From RUG572 sp964386385 (GTDB lineage Bacteria; Verrucomicrobiota; Kiritimatiellia; RFP12; UBA1067), in NCBI GenBank assembly GCA_964386385.1, contig CAYLRN010000007.1, forward strand, positions 1 to 64,000: a DNA stretch of 64,000 bases, read 5' to 3'. The translations under genes and the position numbers were made by a program. The stretch's first letter is position 1, and every line of letters begins with the position of its first letter. A model generated the notes under the pieces. The model saw only the letters and a list, made by a program, of their open reading frames with translations. It ran no database searches and was not told where the DNA came from. Of the stretch, positions 7,782-16,700 are shown piece after piece.

Positions 7782-9041
7782 ATGGGCAGAGACAGGTCAG
7801 ACGACGACATGGCGGAATGGGGCGACATCGACAAGGTCCGCTCCGACTTCCCGATTCTTGACGCAATCGACATCGCGTATCTCGACAATGCCGCGACGAC
7901 CCAGAAGCCGCGCTGCGTCATGGATGCGGAGGGCGAATACTACGCGACGATCAACGCCAATCCGTTTCGCGGCCTCTACGGCATCAGCGTGAAGACGACG
8001 GAGGCGTACGAGGCCGTCCGCGCGCGCGTGGCGAAGTTCATCAACGCCGCCGTGCCGGAGGAGGTCGTCTTCACCCGCAACGCGACGGAAAGCCTCAACC
8101 TTCTTGCGTTCAGCCTCGGCGACGCGGTCGTGGAGACCGGCGACGAGATTGTCACTTCCGTCGCGGAGCATCACAGCAATATGCTTCCGTGGCAGGCGCT
8201 TGCGAAGAGGAAGGGCGCGACCGTCCGCTATCTTGAGCCGGACGCGCGCGGAATCGTGACGCCGGACTGTCTGCGGGCAGCCTTGAATCCGAAGGTGAAG
8301 ATCGTCGCGCTGACGGCGATGTCCAACGTCTTCGGCTCCGCGAACGACGTCGCGGCGCTGGCGGAGTGCGCCCATGCGAACGGAAGCGTGTTCGTCGTCG
8401 ACGGCGCACAGTCGGTGCCGCATTCGAAGACGGACGTGCAGGCGACGGGCGCGGACTTCCTGGCGTTTTCCGCGCACAAGATGCTCGGCCCCATGGGCGT
8501 CGGCGTCCTCTACGGGCGCGGCGAGTGGCTTGAGAGGATTCCGCCGTTCATGACGGGCGGCGAGATGATCGAGACAGTCACGCTGGAGCGCGGCCCCGTC
8601 TTCTCCGCGCCGCCGCACAAGTTCGAGGCCGGCACGGTCAACGTCGGCGGGGCGATTGCGTTCGGCGCGGCGCTGGACTACATCGAGAAGATCGGCGTCG
8701 GGCGCATCGAGGCGCGCGAGGCGATGCTCACGGCGAAGGCGTTCGAGAGCCTTGTGCGCATTCCGCACGTGTCGATAGTCGGGTCGGACGACCCGGCAGA
8801 CCACCATGCGATTCTCTCGTTCAAGGTGGATGACGTGCATCCGCACGACGTGTCGGCGATTCTCAGCGAAGACGGCATTGGCGTCAGGGCGGGGCATCAC
8901 TGCGCCCAGCCGCTCCACAAGTTCATCGGAATCCCGTCCACCACGCGGGCGAGTTTCATGTTCTACAACACGTGCGAGGAGATAGAGCGGTTCGCCGCCA
9001 GCGTCGCCTCGGTCAGAAAGCGGATGGGATATGCCGGCTAG
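7782..9041 (+). CDS. sufS: SufS, cysteine desulfurase
   Basis: PLP-dependent type II cysteine desulfurase that supplies sulfur for Fe-S clusters. The PLP lysine is K233 in FSAHKMLGP and the persulfide cysteine is C374 in GVRAGHHCAQP. The N-terminus has the IAYLDNAATTQKP motif. Numbering uses ATG 7782 (419 residues). A second in-frame ATG at 7809 would give a more usual N-terminus and is a fair alternative. It overlaps sufU by 11 bases. Confidence 0.95.
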   Translation: MGRDRSDDDMAEWGDIDKVRSDFPILDAIDIAYLDNAATTQKPRCVMDAEGEYYATINANPFRGLYGISVKTTEAYEAVRARVAKFINAAVPEEVVFTRNATESLNLLAFSLGDAVVETGDEIVTSVAEHHSNMLPWQALAKRKGATVRYLEPDARGIVTPDCLRAALNPKVKIVALTAMSNVFGSANDVAALAECAHANGSVFVVDGAQSVPHSKTDVQATGADFLAFSAHKMLGPMGVGVLYGRGEWLERIPPFMTGGEMIETVTLERGPVFSAPPHKFEAGTVNVGGAIAFGAALDYIEKIGVGRIEAREAMLTAKAFESLVRIPHVSIVGSDDPADHHAILSFKVDDVHPHDVSAILSEDGIGVRAGHHCAQPLHKFIGIPSTTRASFMFYNTCEEIERFAASVASVRKRMGYAG

Positions 9042-9456
9042 CACCTTCTACAACGAAGTCCTCACGGACCACAACGTCAACCCCGGCCACAAGGCCAAGC
9101 TTGCGGACGCGAATCTCGTCCTGGAGGGCGTCAATCCGAACTGCGGCGACGACATAGTCCTTCAGCTGAAGGTGGAGAACGGCACAATCGTCGACGGAGC
9201 GTTCGTCGGCGACGGCTGCGCGATTTCGCAGGCGTCCGTGGACATCATGCTCGACCTTGTCATCGGCCGGTCTGTCGAGGAGGCGAAGCGCCTTTCCGGA
9301 CTCTTCATGAAGATGATCAGGGGCGAGATAACGGAGGAGGAGAAGGAGACGCTGGAGGACGCCGGCGCCCTCGCCGACATCTCCCGCATGCCCGCCCGCG
9401 TCAAGTGCGCCGTGCTTGGCTGGCACACGATGGACGACATGATTTCGCGTCTGTAG
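9031..9456 (+). CDS. sufU: SufU, zinc-dependent sulfur acceptor
   Basis: IscU-like protein of 141 residues that, in SUF systems of the Gram-positive type, takes sulfur from SufS through a zinc site. The three conserved cysteines are present: C38 (NPNCGDD, with D40), C63 (GDGCAIS) and C126 (RVKCAVLGW). The insert between the second and third cysteine (MIRGEITEEEKETLEDA) is characteristic of SufU rather than IscU. It is the last gene of sufCBDSU. No sufA or sufE is nearby. Confidence 0.92.
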   Translation: MPASTFYNEVLTDHNVNPGHKAKLADANLVLEGVNPNCGDDIVLQLKVENGTIVDGAFVGDGCAISQASVDIMLDLVIGRSVEEAKRLSGLFMKMIRGEITEEEKETLEDAGALADISRMPARVKCAVLGWHTMDDMISRL

Positions 9457-9477
9457 GCTTCGCCCATCTGTCCAGGC

Positions 9478-9494
9478 GTCCGTCTGCGACGGAC
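9478..9494. terminator. small hairpin between convergent genes
   Basis: GTCCGTC (9478-9484) and GACGGAC (9488-9494) form a perfect 7-bp stem with a TGC loop in the 74-base gap between the convergent sufU and anti-sigma genes. There is no T-run, so action as a terminator is only a guess from position. Confidence 0.3.
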
Positions 9495-9530
9495 TGTCTG
9501 CGTCCGCCCGTCCGCCAGTCCGCTGCGCGG

Positions 9531-10211
9531 TCAGTCCTTCGCGCAGAGCGCGAGGCAGCAGACCGCCCCGCGGTCTGTGTGGCTTTCGCCGATGCGGGCG
9601 AGTTCGGCTTTCGCCTCGTTGGCCATTTCCGCCGGGGCGAGTTCCGCGATTCCGCGCCGGTGGAGGTAGCGGACGCCGCGCCTGTACGCCTCCATCGCGC
9701 GCGCCGCGCCGGCTTTTGCCGCGACTGAGAGGGCGGCGACGTTCCGCGCCGTCACTTCGTTCCCCAGCCATCCGCCGGCGGCGTCCTGGGTGCGGACGAG
9801 CGCCGCGACGGCCTTGTCCAGCGACTTGCGGTTGGCGGTGGGGTCTTTCGCGAGGACGGTTACGGCGAACGCCTGGACGTACGGGGCGGCGGGCGACTCG
9901 GTGAAGTAGCCGTCCGCGCGCTGGCAGGCGACGAGGTTGGAAAGCGTGAACGTCGGGACGGGGCGCATGAAGATCGCACCAAAGGCCAGAAGGGCGACGA
10001 GGCAGGCGGCGAGGGGGAAGAGCGTTGCCGGGTTGAAGAAGCGGCGACCGGAGGCAAGCCGGTCATGCTTCTGCGAGAGGCGGACCCGTACCATGACGTC
10101 CGAGGTGAAGCTGTCGGAGACGCGTGCGGCGGGAGACCGGCGCAGGGAGGCGACGAACGCCTTCATGTCGGCATCCGTTCCGTTCAAGGCTCTTTCAAGG
10201 TCGCCATTCAT
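9531..10211 (-). CDS. Putative membrane-bound anti-sigma factor
   Basis: A 226-residue protein with a soluble N-terminal region (1-57), one clear transmembrane segment (about 62-82) and an extracytoplasmic part. That outer part resembles the helical repeats of terpene-cyclase-like toroids (VACQRADGYF, RTQDAAGGWLGNEVTARNVAALSVAA). The start overlaps the stop of the ECF sigma gene (ATGA at 10208-10211), the classic sigma/anti-sigma arrangement. The N-terminus has no obvious zinc-binding HxxxCxxC motif. The anti-sigma role is inferred from topology and position. Confidence 0.6.
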   Translation of the reverse strand: MNGDLERALNGTDADMKAFVASLRRSPAARVSDSFTSDVMVRVRLSQKHDRLASGRRFFNPATLFPLAACLVALLAFGAIFMRPVPTFTLSNLVACQRADGYFTESPAAPYVQAFAVTVLAKDPTANRKSLDKAVAALVRTQDAAGGWLGNEVTARNVAALSVAAKAGAARAMEAYRRGVRYLHRRGIAELAPAEMANEAKAELARIGESHTDRGAVCCLALCAKD

Positions 10212-10738
10212 TTCAGAGTCTCCTTCAGTTTCCGCAGTGCGTTGAACATCCGCGACTTGACCGTCCCGACGGGGATTTTCAGGATTTCCGCGACTTCCGC
10301 GTATGGAAGATCCTGAAAGACCCCTAGTTCGACCACGTCGCGCAGTCCGGCGGGCAGTTTCGCGACGGCCCGCCGCACGTCCTCGCCTTCGGCCGGGGCG
10401 GGCGGGGCGGCGCAGTCCGCCTGCACGTCCGCCTCCAGCGTCAGGTTTTCGACGAGTCCCCGCCGTCTGGCCGCGGCGCGGTAGAAGTCCACCGCGACCT
10501 GTCCGGCGAGGAGGAACATGAATGTCGTGAACTTGGCCTGCGGCGTGTACTTCTTCCGGTAGTTCCAGAGCCGCAGAAACGTCTGCTGCGCGAGATCCTG
10601 TCCGTCTTCATATGAAACGCCCTTGCGGAGGAAAAAGTTCAGAAGGACGTTCTTGTAGCGCTCGACGATCGTGGCGAACGCCCGGTCGTCTTCGTTTGCG
10701 GCGAGCGCCATCAGTTCGGTGTCAGCCCGTTCCTCCAC
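10208..10738 (-). CDS. RNA polymerase sigma factor, ECF subfamily
   Basis: A 176-residue ECF sigma factor. Region 2 spans about residues 18-85 (FATIVERYKNVLLNFF, YEDGQDLAQQTFLRLW, FTTFMFLLAGQVAVDFYR). Region 4 spans about 120-172 (LPAGLRDVVELGVFQDLPYAEVAEIL with helix-turn-helix IPVGTVKSRMFNALRKLK). The start codon is GTG 10738, 12 bases after the TPR lipoprotein stop, so the two may share a transcript. The downstream membrane protein overlaps it by 4 bases and probably controls its activity. Target promoters are unknown. Confidence 0.9.
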   Translation of the reverse strand: MEERADTELMALAANEDDRAFATIVERYKNVLLNFFLRKGVSYEDGQDLAQQTFLRLWNYRKKYTPQAKFTTFMFLLAGQVAVDFYRAAARRRGLVENLTLEADVQADCAAPPAPAEGEDVRRAVAKLPAGLRDVVELGVFQDLPYAEVAEILKIPVGTVKSRMFNALRKLKETLK

Positions 10739-10750
10739 CTCTGCGTCCGC

Positions 10751-11917
10751 CTACTTCAGGCTCTTGCGGTAGGCGTCCCACATTGCCGCCTCTTTCTTCT
10801 TGCCGGCCTTCCGGAGGGAGGCGACGAGCAGGTCCAGGGCCTTCACGTTCTCGTGGCTGTACGCCAGGGCCCTGTCCATGAACATTGCGGCGGTGCTCCA
10901 CATTTCGCAGTTGTACGCCAGCTGGGCGGCCTTCATGTAGGTGGTCTGGTTGGAGGGCCGGCCGTCGATGGCGACGCGGTATGCGCCGAGAATCTTTTCC
11001 GCGGCCTTTTTCCTTTCGGTGGCGCCTTTGGGCAGGTTCTGCGAGAGGAGGTCGGCGTACTTCAGGGCGGCCTCGGAGGAGAAGGGGTCTGCCTTCAAGG
11101 CGGCTTCGAACTTCTTCATGGCGTTCGTGATGCGCTTTCTGGAGCGAAGGTCGTTTCCTTCGGCGATCAGCTTCGCGGCCTCGGACGGTTTTCTGTCCTT
11201 GGCGCCGGGGCGGGAGGCGGTTTCCTGCTGGAGCTTGCCAAGGAGGGCGGGGATGATTTCGCGGCGCAGCTTCTGCGCGCGTTCATCGCCTGCGGCCATC
11301 TGTCCGGCCGCTGCGGTGAAGCGGTCGAGCGCGGCGGCGTCGAAGTGGTACTTGTCGCGGTAGACGTATCCGAGGTGGTAGTGCGCGGCGGCGTTCGTCG
11401 GATTGAGGCGCAGGGCGTTGAAGAGGGTGATGCGGGCCGCGTCATAGTCCTCCTTGGCGATTTCGACGACGGCGCGGGAGGAAAGGGCTTCGCTGCGCAT
11501 TTCGGCGGGGAGGGAGGATTCCCTTGCGACGACGTTGAAGTCGGCGATTGCGCGCGGATAGTCCTGCTGCAGATAGGCGGCCTGTCCGTCCACGAGCAGG
11601 GCCTCGGCGGAATCGGGGCATAGCGTCTTGGCCTCGGCGGCGGCCCTGGCGGCCTCGTCGACGTTGCCGAGGCGGAGGCCGATGATGGCGAGGTTGATTC
11701 GGGCCTCGAAGTTCGTCTCGCACTTCTGCGCGGCCGCGGCGAATTCCACGGAGGCGGTTGCCAGGTCGTTGTTGGCGAGGGCGGCCTCGCCGTGCGCGAA
11801 GTTCGCGCCGCCGGAGTCGTCGGCCGCCGTGTCGCCGTCGGACGTTCCGCCGCAGCCGGCGGCCAGGGCCGCAAGCGCGACCAGGCACATTCCCGCGAAT
11901 GGCATTTTGATAGTCAT
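10751..11917 (-). CDS. TPR repeat lipoprotein
   Basis: A 388-residue lipoprotein. The signal peptide ends in the lipobox LAAGC, with the lipidated cysteine at C22. The rest is built from tetratricopeptide units such as DLATASVEFAAAAQKCETNFEARINLAIIGLRLGNVDEA and LNPTNAAAHYHLGYVYRDKYHF, up to the final DALAYSHENVKALDLL region. ATG 11917 is chosen because the signal peptide begins there; the frame upstream only mirrors lepA. It starts 8 bases after the lepA stop and is likely co-transcribed with it and with the sigma gene. Probably a protein-interaction scaffold in the envelope. Confidence 0.8.
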   Translation of the reverse strand: MTIKMPFAGMCLVALAALAAGCGGTSDGDTAADDSGGANFAHGEAALANNDLATASVEFAAAAQKCETNFEARINLAIIGLRLGNVDEAARAAAEAKTLCPDSAEALLVDGQAAYLQQDYPRAIADFNVVARESSLPAEMRSEALSSRAVVEIAKEDYDAARITLFNALRLNPTNAAAHYHLGYVYRDKYHFDAAALDRFTAAAGQMAAGDERAQKLRREIIPALLGKLQQETASRPGAKDRKPSEAAKLIAEGNDLRSRKRITNAMKKFEAALKADPFSSEAALKYADLLSQNLPKGATERKKAAEKILGAYRVAIDGRPSNQTTYMKAAQLAYNCEMWSTAAMFMDRALAYSHENVKALDLLVASLRKAGKKKEAAMWDAYRKSLK

Positions 11918-11925
11918 GTCGTCAC

Positions 11926-13743
11926 CTAGTTTTCCTTGACCGTTCCCTTGAGCACGGCCACGAACGCGCTTTGCGGGACGTTGACGTGTCCGAACTCCTT
12001 CATGCGCGCCTTGCCGCGCTTCTGCTTTTCGAGGACCTTCATCTTCCGCGTGACGTCGCCGCCGTAGAGCTTCGCCAGGACGTCCTTGCGGAACGGGCGG
12101 ATGTCCTCGCGGGCGATGATCTCCCTGCCGATCGCCGCCTGGACTGGAATCTTGAACATGTGGGGCGGAATCGTCTCGGCGAGGGCCTTGCACATCTGCT
12201 GTCCCCGCGCGCGGGCCTTGGAGCGGTGGACCATCGTGGCGAAGGCGTCGACCTGTTCGGAGTTGAGCAGTATGTCCATTCGCACGATGTCGCTTGGCTG
12301 GTAGCCGGCCGGCTCGTAGTCCATGGAGGCGTAGCCGTGGGAGACGCTTTTGAGCGTGTCGTGGAAGTCGAGGAGGATTTCGTTGAGCGGGAGGCGGCAG
12401 TGGAGCATGACGCGGTGCGCGTCGACGGTCTCCGTGCCCTCCACGAGGCCGCGCCTGTCCATTACGATGCGCATGACGTCGCCGATCGTCTCGCTTGGCG
12501 TGATGATGCGGGCGGTGAGGACCGGCTCGGAGATTGACTCGAGCGTACTGGGGTCCGGCATCTGCAGCGGGTTGTCGAGGTCGCGTTCCTCTCCGCCCTT
12601 CATCTTCAGCTTGTAGATGACGCCGGGCGTCGTGGAGATTATGTCGAGGTTGAATTCGCGGCGCAGGCGCTCCTGGACTATCTCCATGTGGAGGAGTCCG
12701 AGGAATCCGCAGCGGAAGCCGAAGCCGAGGGCGACGGAGCTTTCGTGGTGGAATGAGAATGCGGAATCGTTGAGGTGGAGCTTTTCGAGGCCCTGGCGGA
12801 CCTTCTCGAACTCGTCCGTGCTCATCGGGTATATTCCGCAGAAGACGGTTGGGCGCAGTTCCTTGAATCCGGGGAGGGGCTTTTCCGCGCCGAGCTTCGC
12901 GGTCGTCACGGTGTCGCCGATCATGACGTCGGCGGGGTCTTTGACCGTTCCCACGAGGTATCCGACCTGCCCGGCCTCCAGTTTGTCGGTCGGCTTTTTC
13001 GTGGGCGAGAATATTCCCACTTCGTGGAGGGTCGTCGTCACGCCCGAGCCCATGAACTTGACGGTGGCGCCGGGCCTGACGCAGCCGTCGACGACGCGGA
13101 TGTAGGTGATGACGCCGCGGAACTCGTCGAACACGCTGTCGAACACGAGCGCGCGCAGGGGGGCGTCGGAGCCCTGCGTCTTCGGCGGGGGGATGCGGCT
13201 CACGATCGCCTCAAGGACGTCCTGGCAGCCGACCCCGGTTTTGGCGGAGACGAGGAGCGGGTCGTCCATGGGGATTGCGAGGATGTCCTCGATCTGCCTT
13301 GAGACGCCGGGGACGTCCGCGCCCGGCAGGTCGACCTTGTTGAGGACGGGGACGATTTCGAGCTTTGCGTCCTGCGCGAAATATGCGTTCGCGACTGTCT
13401 GCGCCTCGACGCCCTGTGCGGCGTCGACGACCAGCAGTGCGCCCTCGCAGGCGCCCATCGCGCGGCTCACCTCGTAGGCGAAGTCCACGTGGCCGGGGGT
13501 GTCGATGAGGTTGAAGAGGTAGGACTTTCCGTCCTTCGCCTGGTACATCATCGAGACGGGGTGGCTCTTGATGGTGATGCCGCGTTCGCGCTCCAGGTCC
13601 ATCGCGTCGAGGGTCTGCGCCTTGAGCTCGCGCAGCGGCACGGCGTGCGTGAGTTCGAGAATGCGGTCGCTCAGCGTCGTCTTTCCGTGGTCGACGTGGG
13701 CGATTATGCAGAAGTTGCGGATGTTTTCTAGTGTCTGCTCCAT
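11926..13743 (-). CDS. lepA: LepA, elongation factor 4
   Basis: Ribosome-bound GTPase that acts on stalled or back-translocating ribosomes. The G1 motif AHVDHGKTTL lies at the N-terminus (about 15-24), with ERERGITIKS, DTPGHVDF and NKVDLPGA following. The LepA-specific C-terminal domain ends around GKARMKEFGHVNVPQSAFVAVLK. Length is 605 residues from ATG 13743; a TTG three codons earlier is possible. An extended -10 promoter is visible just upstream, between dnaE and lepA. Confidence 0.96.
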   Translation of the reverse strand: MEQTLENIRNFCIIAHVDHGKTTLSDRILELTHAVPLRELKAQTLDAMDLERERGITIKSHPVSMMYQAKDGKSYLFNLIDTPGHVDFAYEVSRAMGACEGALLVVDAAQGVEAQTVANAYFAQDAKLEIVPVLNKVDLPGADVPGVSRQIEDILAIPMDDPLLVSAKTGVGCQDVLEAIVSRIPPPKTQGSDAPLRALVFDSVFDEFRGVITYIRVVDGCVRPGATVKFMGSGVTTTLHEVGIFSPTKKPTDKLEAGQVGYLVGTVKDPADVMIGDTVTTAKLGAEKPLPGFKELRPTVFCGIYPMSTDEFEKVRQGLEKLHLNDSAFSFHHESSVALGFGFRCGFLGLLHMEIVQERLRREFNLDIISTTPGVIYKLKMKGGEERDLDNPLQMPDPSTLESISEPVLTARIITPSETIGDVMRIVMDRRGLVEGTETVDAHRVMLHCRLPLNEILLDFHDTLKSVSHGYASMDYEPAGYQPSDIVRMDILLNSEQVDAFATMVHRSKARARGQQMCKALAETIPPHMFKIPVQAAIGREIIAREDIRPFRKDVLAKLYGGDVTRKMKVLEKQKRGKARMKEFGHVNVPQSAFVAVLKGTVKEN

Positions 13744-13758
13744 AGCGTTCAAGGGATG

Positions 13759-13767
13759 ATTATATCA
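13759..13767 (-). promoter_or_regulatory. putative lepA promoter (-10 box)
   Basis: Reading the minus strand, TGATATAAT (13767 to 13759) is a perfect TATAAT with the TG extension, about 16 bases before the lepA ATG and 10 bases after the dnaE stop. No good -35 hexamer is visible. Confidence 0.55.
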
Positions 13768-13776
13768 AAGATTGCA

Positions 13777-16700
13777 TCAGTTGCGGCGTTCCCATGGCTT
13801 GGATTCGGGCGCTTCCAGGAAAAAGTCCTTGATGGCGTCGAGGCGGTAGCCGTCGGCGACGACCTTTTCAAGGGCGGTGAAGAACTCGCCCTCCGGCGCG
13901 ACGCCGGGGACGCCGGTGTCGATTTCCACGCGCTTGCCGTCGGCGTACTCCAGGTCGACGACCATGCGGACGTGTCCGGGGAAGCGTTCTGCGAGGGCCT
14001 TGAGCGCGGACGCCTTCTCCACGAGCTTCGGGTCTTCGTACGCGGCCCTGACGTGGATCGCCTTCGAGAAGCGGCGGACGCCCTCCTCCAGCGGATACGC
14101 CTCGCGCACGATGAACTGGACGTCGGAGAGCTCCGCGCGCGTTTCGCGGTCGGTCTTGTGCATGACGTCGCCGCAGAGGAGAATCGGCTTGTCGACGCAC
14201 TCGGGCATCCACTCCTTGAACTTCGCGTACGTGCGCGCGAAGCAGAGGGCCTCCGTCTCCGCGTCCTCCCCGGCGTCTATGACGAGGATGGCCCAGGGCT
14301 GCGGCAGGTCGCCGTCCTTCTTTGGCTTCGACATCTTCACCATGCAGCTCTTGAGCATTCCGCCGAGGCGCGCAGGGACGCGGAGCTGGCGCTGGGCGCC
14401 GATTTCCTCGTAGAATGGGATGTCCGGCGGCTCCAGCGGGTTGTAGGTGGAGAGGGCGGAGAGCACGCGCCTGAACGCGCCGAGGGGGTGGCCGGTCATG
14501 TAGATGCCGGTGAGGTCGCGTTCGTCCTTGAAGCGCTGGGCGGCGGGCCAGCGCGGACAGTCCGCCAGCTCTGCGTCGGACGAATCCTCCTCCGGCGCCA
14601 GCATCCCGAACATGTCCATCTGCCCGCTCGCCCGCTCCTTCCCGCGCGCCGCGGCGCGCTTGAGCGCGAACTCGGCGTTGTGGAAGTAGCGCGCCCTGTG
14701 GAACGCGCCGTCCGCCTCGGCGAACTCGTCGAACGCCCCGCACTTGACGAGGTTTTCGAGAACGCGCTTGTTCACGACGGCGGCCGCGCAGAGGCGCGTG
14801 CAGAAGTCCATCATGCCCTTGTAGGGGCCGTTCTTCTCGCGCTCCGCCACGATCGCGTCCGCGGCGGCCGACCCGACGCCCTTGACGCCTGCCATGCCGT
14901 AGCGTATCGCCTTTCTCCCCTCCACCGGCGAGAAGCGCGACCACGACTCGTTCACGCTCGGCGGCAGCACCTCGAGCCCCATCGCGGCAGCCTCGGCCAC
15001 GAAGCCCGGCAGCTTGTCGAAGTTCCCGATTTCGGAGGAGATCTGCGCACACATGAACTCCGCCGGATAGTGCGCCTTGAGGTATCCGGTCTGGTAGGCC
15101 ACCCAGGCGTAGCAGACGGCGTGGGACTTGTTGAAGGCGTACGAGGCGAATGCCTTCCAGTCGTCCCAGATCTTGTCGATGAGCTTGCGGGCCTCCTTTT
15201 CGTCCTTCCACTTCCCGATGCGGAACTCCGGGTTCGCGAGGCAGCCGTCTACGAACTTGACCTTCAGCTCCTCCATGACGGCGAGCTGCTTCTTGCCCAT
15301 CGCCTTGCGGAGCTTGTCGGACATTCCGCGCGTGAACCCGCCGAGCAGGCGGGAGAGAAGCATCACCTGCTCCTGGTAGACCGTGACGCCGTACGTGTCC
15401 TTCAGGTACTTCTCCATCAGCGGATGGTCGTAGGCGATCGGCTCTTCGCCCTTCTTGCGCTTGATGAACGTAGGGATGTACGCAAGCGGGCCGGGGCGGT
15501 AGAGGGCGTTCATGGCCACGAGGTCGGAAAGGCGTTCCGGCTGCAGCTCCATGAGGTACTTCTTCATGCCGTCGGATTCGAACTGGAAGAGGCCTGTCGT
15601 CTCGCCGCGGCCGAAGAGCTCGTACGTCTCCCCGTCGTCGTCGGGGATCTTGTCGGTGTCTATCTCGACGCCGCGGAACTGCCTGATGAGCGCGACGCAT
15701 TCCTTTTCCACGGTCAGGGTCTTGAGACCGAGGAAGTCCATCTTCAGGAGACCGACGGGTTCCACGAAGTGTCCGTCGTACTGCGTCGTGAGGAGGGACT
15801 CGTTCTCCGTCGGCATGACGGGAAGGGTGTCCATGAGCGGGTCGCGGGAGATGATGACGCCGCAGGCGTGGACGCCGGGCTGGCGGATGCACCCCTCCAG
15901 GCGCATGGCGCGTTCCATGATGGAGTGGACTGTCGGGTCGTCGCTCTTCGTGGCGGCGACGAGCTCCGGGGAGTAGTCCTTGTTCGGCTCGCCGTTCTTG
16001 TCGGTGGCGCTCATGGCGGCCTTGAAGGTGATCTTCGGCGTGTCGGGGACGAGGGAGGCCAGCTTGTTGGCGTCGGCGAGAGGGTACTCCATCATGCGCG
16101 CGACGTCCTTGATGGCGCTCTTGGCGGCCATCTGGCCGAACGTCACGATGTGGGCGACGTGGTCTGCGCCGTACTTCTGCGTGACGTATTCGAGCACGCG
16201 CCCGCGCCCGCTGTCGTCGAAGTCCACGTCGATGTCGGGCATGGAGATGCGGTCGGGGTTGAGGAAGCGCTCGAAGAGGAGGTCGTACTTTATCGGGTCG
16301 ACGTTCGTGATGCCGAGCGCGTAGGCGACGGCGGAGCCGGCGGCGGACCCGCGGCCGGGCCCCACCCAGACGCCCATTTCGCGCGCGGCGAAGATGTAGT
16401 CGTGCACGATGAGGAAGTAGCCGGGGAAGCCCATCGTCCTGATCGTGTCCAGCTCGAACTGCACGCGCTCGGAAACCTCGTCCGGCGCCGGGTCGCCCCA
16501 CCGCCGCCTGACGCCGGCCCAGACGAGCGACGCCAGGTAGTCGGCCTCGAACTTGATGCGCAGCACCTTCTCGTAGCCGCCCAGCCGGTCGTAGTTCCCC
16601 GGCTTGTCCTCGGTGTTGAACTGCTCCCTGAGCTCGTCCTCCCCGAACTTCTTCGCGTACGATTCCTCCGTGCCGAACTCGGCGGGGATGGGGAACTTCG

